DNA from: Manihot esculenta
Lineage: Eukaryota > Streptophyta > Magnoliopsida > Malpighiales > Euphorbiaceae
Direction: 5' to 3'
Assembly: GCF_001659605.2 (NCBI RefSeq)
Contig: NC_035161.2
Span: 8,665,738-8,729,737, forward strand
Length of the DNA stretch: 64,000 bases
A program made the translations under genes and the position numbers. Below the pieces are notes generated by a model. That model made no database searches. It was given only the letters and a program-made list of their open reading frames with translations, and had not been told where the DNA came from. This document shows, piece by piece, positions 56,849 to 64,000 of this stretch (position 1 is the stretch's first letter; each line of letters starts with the position of its first letter).

Positions 56849-57403
56849 GGAGAGATTTGGGAGTTGGGAGAGATTTGAGTTCTTGAACCTCAAAGCTCCA
56901 AAACTTTGCTCAAAAGCTCAAATCTTCAAAACAAAGTTAAAACAAATGAAAAACTTGAAAGATCTAGAGGAAAAACATCAAAGATCGGTGAGGGACGGCG
57001 GAGAGCTCACCTTGGCTGAAAATGGGGAAAAAGCTCGCCCGTTTTCGGCTAAGGGACCCTTTTATAGTGGCTGTCCAGGCCACGTTTGGGGGCCGAATGT
57101 GCCTCCGTATGCATGCCATGTTCGGCGGCCGAACCTGGGCTCCCCTCACCTATGCCTTCGGGGGACTAAGGCTCACCCAAAATGCATGCATGTTTGGCGG
57201 CCGAACTTTGAGTTTCGGCGGCCGAACCTGAGCTTTCCTCCAAGGTTGTTTTTATTCAAAAACTCATTTCATCTTTACTTAAAATCATAAAAAACATTAA
57301 AACATTTCATGAAAACATGGTTTTATCCTTCTAGAGGTCTCCGACATTCGAGATTCCACCGGACGGTAGGAATTCCGATACCGGAGTCTAGCCGGGTATT
57401 ACA
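56849..57403 (-). mobile_element. LTR L: truncated 3' LTR of element M
   Basis: The minus-strand head TGTAATACCCGGCTAG is at 57403, directly beside M's polypurine tract (57404-57420), so it is M's 3' LTR. Only the first about 555 bp remain. It is complementary in order to LTR K, forming an inverted repeat about 395 bp per arm around a loop of roughly 160 bp. Confidence 0.85.
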
Positions 57404-57511
57404 TTCTCCCCCCCTTAAGAACATTCGTCCCCGAATGTTCCTCAACTAACACATAGCATGGCATACACATATCCAACATGCAAAGCACATAAAACTCACA
57501 GGGAACTAACC

Positions 57512-60500
57512 TCAGAAAAGATAAGGGTATTGCTGGAGCACGGACTCCCGTGTCTCCCAGGTGCACTCTTCCATATTATGGTGATTCCACAGGACTTTCA
57601 CAATCGGGATTTCCTTGTTTCTCAGCTTTCTGATCTGGGTGTCTATGATCCCCACTGGCTGCTCCACATAGGTGAGATCCTCTTGGACCTCCACATCAGG
57701 CTCACTAAGAACCTTGCCCAGATCTGACACAAATTTCCTCAACATTGAAACATGGAAAACCGGATGGATTCTTTCCATTGAAGCAGGCAAATCTAGCTTG
57801 TACGACATATTCCCAATCTTCTGCAAGACTTCAAAGGGTCCGATGTATCGGGGGGCTAGTTTACCCTTCTTCCCAAAGCGAACCACTCCTTTCATTGGAG
57901 ACACCTTGAGCAATACCAGATCCCCCTCTTGAAACTCTACTTGTCTTCTGCGGATGTCTGTATAACTCTTATGTCTGCTTGCAGCAGTCTTGATTCTCTC
58001 TCTGATTATGGGTACCACCCTGCTGGTGATCTCTACTAGCTCAGGCCCTGGCAAGGCCTTTTCTCCAACTTCCTCCCAGCAAACAGGTGACCTGCACTTC
58101 CTCCCATATAAAGCTTCATATGGAGCCATCCCGATGCTAGCATGATGGCTGTTATTGTAGGCAAACTCCACCAAAGGTAGATGCTGCCTCCAAGAACCGC
58201 CAAATTCCAGCACACACATTCTAAGCATATCCTCGATAGTTTGGATGGTCCTTTCGGACTGTCCGTCCGTCTGGGGGTGGAAGGCAGTACTGAAATCCAA
58301 TCTAGTACCCATGGCATTCTGCAGACTCCGCCAAAACCTGGAGGTGAACTGGGGCCCTCTATCCGACACTATCGAAACAGGAACCCCATGCAGCCTGACG
58401 ATCTCATCTACATATACCTGCGCCAACTTATCCACAGAGTAGCCACTCCTGACAGGGATGAAGTGAGCAGATTTGGTGAGTCTGTCCACAATCACCCATA
58501 TGGAGTCCAATCTGTTGGACGCCGCCGGTAACCCCACTACGAAGTCCATAGCTATATTCTCCCATTTCCACTCTGGAATAGGTAGCGGGTTAAGCATTCC
58601 AGCCGGCTTCTGATGTTCCAGTTTCACCCTTTGACACACTTCGCAAGCTGACACAAACTGTGCCACTTCTTTCTTCATCGCTGGCCACCAATAAATTTTC
58701 TTCAAATCTTGATACATCTTGGTGGCTCCGGGGTGAACGCTGTATCTTGCATTATGAGCCTCCCTCATAATGTCTCCTTTTAGCCCTATGTCATCTGGTA
58801 CACACAATCGACTCCCATAGCGGAGGATCCCCTTACTGTCAAATCTGAACTCACTGTCCTTGCCTGACTGAACAGTCCTGGCAATCTTCACTAACTCTGG
58901 GTCCTCATGCTGTTTCTGAGCCACTTGCTCTAGAAACACAGGTGTCACTCTCATCTGGGCCACTAAAGCACCGGTACCAGACAACTCCAACTGTAGACCT
59001 TCATCAATGAGCTTGTAAAACTCCTTCACCACTAGTCTCCTCTCTGCCGTGATGTGGGATAGACTGCCTAGTGACTTCCGGCTTAGGGCGTCTGCCACGA
59101 CATTCGCCTTACCCGGATGATACTGAATCTTGCAATCATAGTCACTCAGCAGCTCCACCCATCTCCTCTGTCTCAAGTTCAAATCTCTTTGACTCAGGAT
59201 GTACTGCAGGCTTTTATGATCTGTGAAGATCTCACATTTTACCCCATAGAGGTAGTGCCTCCACATCTTGAGTGCAAAGATTACTGCTGCCATCTCAAGG
59301 TTATGTGTGGGGTAATTCAACTCATGCTTCTTTAGCTGCCTAGAAGCATAAGCAATCACCCTCTCATTCTGCATCAGTACACAACCCAGTCCCACACGGG
59401 ACGCATCACAAAAGACTGTAAAGTCCTCATCACTAGATGGCAGAGCTAAAACTGGTGCTGAAGTCAACCTCTTCTTAAGCTCTTCAAAACTCTCTTCGCA
59501 CTGGTCAGTCCACAGAAACTTCTGATTCTTCCTAGTTAGTCTGGTCAGAGGAGCTGCTATTTTTGAGAAGTCCTGAATGAACCTCCTGTAGTAACCTGCC
59601 AAACCCAAGAAACTCCTGATCTCCGTCACTGAAGTGGGTTTAGGCCAGTTAGCCATAGTTTCTGTCTTCTTGGGGTCCACCTCTATCCCATTCTCTGACA
59701 CTACATGCCCCAAGAACGAAATGCTCCTCAGCCAGAACTCACACTTAGAGAACTTGGCATACAAGCCATGTTCCCTCAAGGTCTGCAAAACCAACCACAG
59801 ATGATGGGCATGCTCCTCTGCATTCCTGGAATACACCAAGATATCATCTATGAAGACAATAACAAAGTGATCCAGGTACTGGCTAAACACTCTGTTCATG
59901 AGGTCCATGAATGCTGCAGGGGCGTTAGTTAACCCGAACGACATTACAAGGAACTCAAAATGCCCATATCTGGTCCTGAAAGCTGTCTTTGGCACATCAT
60001 CTTCTTTGATCCTCAACTGATGGTACCTCGATCTCAGATTTATTTTGGAGAAACAACCTGCTCCGGCTAGCTGGTCAAATAGATCGTCGATCCTAGGCAA
60101 CGGGTACTTATTCTTGGTAGTGACTTTGTTCAACTGCCTGTAGTCGATACAAAGTCTAAGGGATCCATCCTTCTTCTTCACAAACAAAACTGGTGCACCC
60201 CAAGGTGAAGTGCTCGGTCGGATGAAGCCCTTTTCTACCAACTCTTGCAACTGTTCTTTCAATTCTTTCAACTCGGCTGGAGCCATCCTGTAGGGAGGGA
60301 TAGAGATCGGTTGGGTTCCAGGCATCAATTCTATCTCGAACTCTATCTCCCTAGTAGGTGGTAAACCTGGCAGTTCGTCTGGGAAGACGTCTAGAAACTC
60401 TCTAACCACTGGCACCGAGGCGGGCTCTCTAACCTGACTGCTAAGCTCTCTCATATGAGCCAAATACCCCTGACATCCCTTCCTAAGCAACCTACGAGCC

Positions 60501-61513
60501 TGAAGAGCTGATATCAGACCTCTAGGTGTACCCCTCCTGTCTCCCCTGAAGACAACCTCTGACCCATCCTGACCTCTGAACCTGACTACCTTCTCCCTGC
60601 AGTCCAAGGTAGCACCATGGGTAGATAACCAGTCCATCCCTAGAATGACGTCAAAATCTGTCAAATCTAGAACCACAAGGTCGGCGGACAAGCATCTTCC
60701 CTCAATAAACACAGGACTACACTGGCAGACTGACTCTGCCACTGATGGATCACACTTGGGTCCACTGACCCAGAGAGGACACTCTAACTCAGAGATCATC
60801 AACCCTAACCTCTGGACGGCTCTCGGTGCAATAAAAGAATGAGATGCGCCTGGGTCCATCAAGGCATACACATCTGAACAACCAATGACTAAGTTACCTG
60901 CCACCACGGTATTAGATGCATCTGCCTCCTGCTGAGTCATCGTGAAGATCCGTGCTGGAGCTGATGGACCTTCACCTTTGAAACCCGCTGAAGAAGAGGC
61001 TGCCCCTCTCCCTCTGCCTCTGCCACTGGCCTGAGTCATGGCTGGAGCTGCTGGCTGCGCTACACTACCTGAAGCTGTCTGCTGGGACTGAGCCATCGGG
61101 ACTGCTCTTGGACATTCTCGAGCCATATGCCCCTCCTGACCACATCTGAAACAGGCTGTCGTCCCGAACCGACATACTCCCTTGTGTGGCTTACCACACC
61201 TTGCACAAACTGCGTTATCCGCACCAGAGCTAGAGCCACTCCCTAGTCCCAGACTGGACTTAACCTTGTTCAAGAACTTGTTCTTCTTATACTTCCTGGG
61301 ACCTCTGTCCCACTTCTTGCTACTTGAAGCTGCTGCACTCATTGAAGAAGAGCCTAGGGTCTTAGAACCAGAAGGCTGTGCCACTGACTGTTTAACTGTC
61401 CCCTGAACGATGGCACTGGCCTCCATTTTCCGGGCCATATCCACTATGGCGTAGAAGCTCTCCCTATCTGCTGACTGGATCAAGGAGGAATATCTGGAGT
61501 GGAGTTTCATGAT
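57512..61513 (-). CDS. Element M gag-pol, 5'-truncated but otherwise open
   Basis: An uninterrupted frame of about 1330 codons runs from inside gag ([18 protein letters not shown]) to the chromodomain end (QQYPYLF). It shows a variant knuckle [12 protein letters not shown], a normal knuckle [14 protein letters not shown], protease [14 protein letters not shown] with FIDDILVYS, RNase H ([15 protein letters not shown]), an integrase with HHCC and D-D-E motifs ([26 protein letters not shown]), GPF and the chromodomain. The frame begins in the LTR of element O, so the start ATG at 61540 is artificial. RT motif A reads [12 protein letters not shown] instead of [12 protein letters not shown]: the first catalytic Asp is Asn, and MPFGL is MSFGL. 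Despite the open frame, this RT is predicted to be inactive. Confidence 0.93.
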   Translation of the reverse strand: MMKLHSRYSSLIQSADRESFYAIVDMARKMEASAIVQGTVKQSVAQPSGSKTLGSSSMSAAASSSKKWDRGPRKYKKNKFLNKVKSSLGLGSGSSSGADNAVCARCGKPHKGVCRFGTTACFRCGQEGHMARECPRAVPMAQSQQTASGSVAQPAAPAMTQASGRGRGRGAASSSAGFKGEGPSAPARIFTMTQQEADASNTVVAGNLVIGCSDVYALMDPGASHSFIAPRAVQRLGLMISELECPLWVSGPKCDPSVAESVCQCSPVFIEGRCLSADLVVLDLTDFDVILGMDWLSTHGATLDCREKVVRFRGQDGSEVVFRGDRRGTPRGLISALQARRLLRKGCQGYLAHMRELSSQVREPASVPVVREFLDVFPDELPGLPPTREIEFEIELMPGTQPISIPPYRMAPAELKELKEQLQELVEKGFIRPSTSPWGAPVLFVKKKDGSLRLCIDYRQLNKVTTKNKYPLPRIDDLFDQLAGAGCFSKINLRSRYHQLRIKEDDVPKTAFRTRYGHFEFLVMSFGLTNAPAAFMDLMNRVFSQYLDHFVIVFIDDILVYSRNAEEHAHHLWLVLQTLREHGLYAKFSKCEFWLRSISFLGHVVSENGIEVDPKKTETMANWPKPTSVTEIRSFLGLAGYYRRFIQDFSKIAAPLTRLTRKNQKFLWTDQCEESFEELKKRLTSAPVLALPSSDEDFTVFCDASRVGLGCVLMQNERVIAYASRQLKKHELNYPTHNLEMAAVIFALKMWRHYLYGVKCEIFTDHKSLQYILSQRDLNLRQRRWVELLSDYDCKIQYHPGKANVVADALSRKSLGSLSHITAERRLVVKEFYKLIDEGLQLELSGTGALVAQMRVTPVFLEQVAQKQHEDPELVKIARTVQSGKDSEFRFDSKGILRYGSRLCVPDDIGLKGDIMREAHNARYSVHPGATKMYQDLKKIYWWPAMKKEVAQFVSACEVCQRVKLEHQKPAGMLNPLPIPEWKWENIAMDFVVGLPAASNRLDSIWVIVDRLTKSAHFIPVRSGYSVDKLAQVYVDEIVRLHGVPVSIVSDRGPQFTSRFWRSLQNAMGTRLDFSTAFHPQTDGQSERTIQTIEDMLRMCVLEFGGSWRQHLPLVEFAYNNSHHASIGMAPYEALYGRKCRSPVCWEEVGEKALPGPELVEITSRVVPIIRERIKTAASRHKSYTDIRRRQVEFQEGDLVLLKVSPMKGVVRFGKKGKLAPRYIGPFEVLQKIGNMSYKLDLPASMERIHPVFHVSMLRKFVSDLGKVLSEPDVEVQEDLTYVEQPVGIIDTQIRKLRNKEIPIVKVLWNHHNMEECTWETRESVLQQYPYLF
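61509..61513. repeat. Predicted target-site duplication ATGAT of element O, left copy
   Basis: ATGAT lies directly outside the LTR terminus within M's gag. The matching copy should lie beyond the right edge of the window, after O's 5' LTR. Confidence 0.5.
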
Positions 61514-63682
61514 TGTAACGACCCCAAAATGGACCGTCACCGGCGCTAGGATTCAGGTCGGCTTAAGGCCGCCAGAACCCGTAGCAAGCCTGCTATACTC
61601 TCTGTGTACCTGTAAACCTCATACATGATCATACATTTTCTGTGAAAATAAAACTCTTTTCTGAACCAAGGCTTAACCTGTGCATGCACTATCTCTGTAC
61701 TCTGTACTCATGTACTCTATACTCTGTATCCCTGACTAGAGCTTGCTCTAGATGGGTTAACTCATACCTATTAAGCCTGGTTTTCACATACAGGAAAACA
61801 GATATACATATACAGATCATGTACAAAACATACATCACTAGGTCAAGCAACAACTATTACATCTCTTTAATATTACATGTCCACTCTAAGCTATTACAGA
61901 TCTCTTTACTTTTCCTGCACTCTGCTGGACTGTCCCTGTACACTGTACACTGAACCTGCAAAACTGGGATTAAGGGAGTGGGATGAGCTCTATAGCCCAG
62001 TGAGTAGAACAGTAAAACATCTCAGTAAAATATGATCTCATGAAATGCACCATATCACAGACAAGCCACATCAAGAGTAAACCTGTCACCACATAGTCCC
62101 AGTAACTCTGTGCCAGGGCGTAGAATCGAGCACCTGGTCTTCCTGTCATATATGTATATGTGTATATAACACCTCTGTACTTACCATTGCCAGGGCGTAG
62201 TCAAAGGCTCCTGGACTTTGCTATACCTGCCAGGGCGTAGTCAAAGGCTCCTGGACTTCACTATACCTGCCAGGGCGTAGTCAAAGGCTCCTGGACTTCC
62301 TGTCTGTGACTATGGGATCATTCAGCATTTACCCACATCAACAATTAACAATGCAATGCAACATATTCGTGGATACTAATGCAATCAACCTATGGCATAA
62401 ACATGATGCATGAGATATGCTAAAACATTCCATTTTACAAGTAAAAGAATTACGTTTAGTTCCACTCACCTCTGGCTATCTGGACTGACTGACTCTGCAG
62501 GTTCTGAACCTCTGGAGCAGTACTCACTGCTGCTCTCTCTGGTTCCTCTGGTCTGTACCTATACAGATGGACTCAAATGAGGGACCAAACAAGCGTAGAA
62601 TAACTCTCTTAAACTTCCCCAAGAATCCCCTTAAACTCACTCAACTATCCCTGCAAAGCATGCAAAAGAAAGCTGGACAGGACACTTTCGGCGGCAGGTT
62701 CGGCGGCCGAATGTCCTCTCCAGAGACGAAACTCAAGCACCTTCGGCGGCACCTTCGGCGGCCGAATCCCCCAAACAGAGCCGAACATGCAAAACAGGCT
62801 GTGGCAGCCAAGCCACCATGCAAGAGGTTCGGCGGCCGAATGAACCTTCGGCTGCCGAACCTGAGTTCATCCAGAACTCAGCTTCAACGGCAAACCATCT
62901 TCTCCTTCCCTTCACCCATTCAAACCATACTCCTCAACACACATATACGCATGTATATGATCACAGGGGTCCAAAACTATCTAATAACCCCAAACAACAA
63001 ATCAAACAAACACAGAAACATGTATACATGCATAACTTCATCAAAACCACTACTTCTCACTTAAACATGCATCTCTCTCCCTTACCTGCCATAAAACCTT
63101 CAGAAAACACATAAAAACATGTTCAAGAGCATCACTTACCTCCTGTAACACGAAGATGAACACTCTGAACAAGAAAAACGGACCAACTCTCCTCAAACTC
63201 TCAAACTCTCACAAACTTAGCTTTTTGCTTCAAACCATTCAAACCCTTGTGCACAATCAAAACACTCTGCATGAGCTGCTCAAACTCAGCAAATAAACCA
63301 GGGGAGACGTGGCCAACGTCTGGACATGAGCTGGTGATAACACCTGTCCAAAATGCTGACTAAGGGATACAAAACTGCTGGCTAAGCAACTCAGCTTCGG
63401 CTGCCGAATCGCATGCAAAACCATGCAACATTCGGGGGCCGAACCTGAATTCGGAAGCCGAATATTGAGCACTTTCGGCGGCCAAACTTATCTTCGGCGG
63501 CCGAACTTGGCTCAACTGCCTTAGGTTATTTCAACTCAAAACTCACTTCCAGTAACCGTAAAACATCACTACAAATCATACCACTTAGTAAAACATAAAT
63601 TCTACCTTTTTCTAGAATTCCGACACCCCGGATTCCACCAAACAACAGGAATTCCGGTGCCGGACTCTAGCCGGGTATTACA
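61514..63682 (-). repeat. Element O 3' LTR, 2169 bp, minus orientation
   Basis: The minus-strand head TGTAATACCCGGCTAG is at 63682 and the tail GGTCGTTACA at 61514. It has family landmarks plus a 40-bp tandem repeat at 62189-62308. GCC-type motifs are fewer and mutated, so it is a diverged copy. It is preceded on the minus strand by a purine-rich tract (63683-63700) and the conserved AACATTCG/CGAATGTT inverted repeat (63700-63721). Confidence 0.92.
62189..62308 (-). repeat. 40-bp tandem repeat in LTR O
   Basis: The plus-strand word GCCAGGGCGTAGTCAAAGGC starts at 62189, 62229 and 62269. It is the counterpart of the two- to three-unit repeats in LTRs B, C, D and P, so this is a variable-number site of the family. 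Confidence 0.88.
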
Positions 63683-63758
63683 TTCTCCCCTCCTTAAGAA
63701 CATTCGTCCTCGAATGTTCCTAAAACAACAAAAACAAAACACAAGGAGGAAACTAACC

Positions 63759-64000
63759 TCAAAACAGATGTGGATACTGCTGGAGCATAGACTCCCGCGT
63801 CTCCCAGGTGCACTCTTCTAGATTATGGTGGTTCCATAGAACTTTCACCATCGGAATCTCCTTGTTCCTTAGCTGTCTGATCTGCGTGTCCAGAATCCGC
63901 ACTGGCTGCTCTATATAGGTGAGATCCGTATGAATCTCCACCTCAGGCTCACTCAGAACCTGATTCGGATCTGACACAAACTGTCGTAGCATAGAAACAT
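63759..64000 (-). CDS. Element O pol C-terminus (chromodomain), running off the right edge
   Basis: The minus-strand frame continues in from beyond 64000. The visible 77 codons include the integrase-chromodomain linker (RQFVSDPNQVLSEPEVEIH), [35 protein letters not shown] and the terminal QQYPHLF, equivalent to the end of the element B polyprotein. The stop at 63759 is followed by the short tail and polypurine tract. The rest of the polyprotein is outside the window. The final part is intact. Confidence 0.93.
   Translation of the reverse strand, partial: VSMLRQFVSDPNQVLSEPEVEIHTDLTYIEQPVRILDTQIRQLRNKEIPMVKVLWNHHNLEECTWETRESMLQQYPHLF

Larger units (their letters stand above)
57404..61513 (-). 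mobile_element. Element M: family member, internal region from mid-gag to polypurine tract
   Basis: It has the same organisation as element B in reverse orientation. Its 3' LTR is truncated (L). Its 5' end, with the N-terminal gag and 5' LTR, is displaced beyond the window by the insertion of element O at 61513/61514. Confidence 0.9.

Noticed and set aside
57512..61513. Endogenous pararetrovirus (caulimovirus-like) origin for the RT-bearing regions
   Set aside because: Integrase, chromodomain, LTRs, primer sites and 5-bp duplications identify Ty3/gypsy retrotransposons; no movement-protein-like sequence was seen.

Overview
The window is plant nuclear DNA: AT-rich, intron-containing and packed with LTR retrotransposons. 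The only intact host gene is a four-exon caffeic acid O-methyltransferase (COMT, lignin pathway) on the minus strand at 28837-31905. Its protein closely resembles poplar-type COMT as I remember it, which points to Malpighiales, perhaps Euphorbiaceae such as cassava or rubber tree. That taxonomic guess is an inference; no species marker is visible.

Layout. (1) 1-14224: a decayed Ty3/gypsy chromovirus (element A) whose 3' LTR was split by a young full-length copy of the same family (element B, 2988-12950; LTRs of 2288 bp each, 5-bp target duplication GAAGG). (2) 14225-17589: two truncated reverse-oriented LTRs of the same family (D, E). (3) 17590-20900: element F on the minus strand, a small gypsy derivative with LTRs, primer site and protease fragment but no gag, RT or integrase. 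(4) 20901-28000: an old gypsy (element G) broken by a 1.6-kb hAT-like transposon (21470-23086), by a solo LTR (24076-26360), and by a host 2-oxoglutarate dioxygenase exon lying between its RT and integrase remnants. (5) 28001-32835: COMT and its flanks. (6) 32836-42844: element H, a Tat-lineage gypsy with gag, protease, RT and RNase H, two minisatellites and an antisense accessory coiled-coil gene that is itself interrupted by a solo LTR (40279-41661). (7) 42845-49555: AT-rich DNA dominated by a roughly 3.2-kb direct duplication carrying Tat-type LTR fragments. (8) 49556-55851: part of a second, inverted Tat element (I) with another copy of the accessory gene, interrupted by an LTR (P) flanked by an unusual 23-bp duplication. 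(9) 55852-64000: LTR fragments J, K and L, of which K and L form a large inverted repeat; element M with a long open gag-pol frame; and element O inserted into M's gag and running off the right edge.

At least eleven LTR copies or fragments of one chromovirus family (start TGTAATACCCGGCTAG, end TTACA) occur here. The family repeatedly inserts into itself. Its LTR carries arrays of TTCGGCCGCCGAA, which contains the GCC-box core GCCGCC; four sites lie just upstream of the LTR TATA box. The observations I rate most worth checking are these GCC-box-like arrays, the dioxygenase exon inside element G, the antisense coiled-coil gene present in two Tat elements, the 23-bp duplication around LTR P, and the K/L hairpin. 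All coordinates were read by eye; boundaries given as approximate are uncertain by tens of bases.
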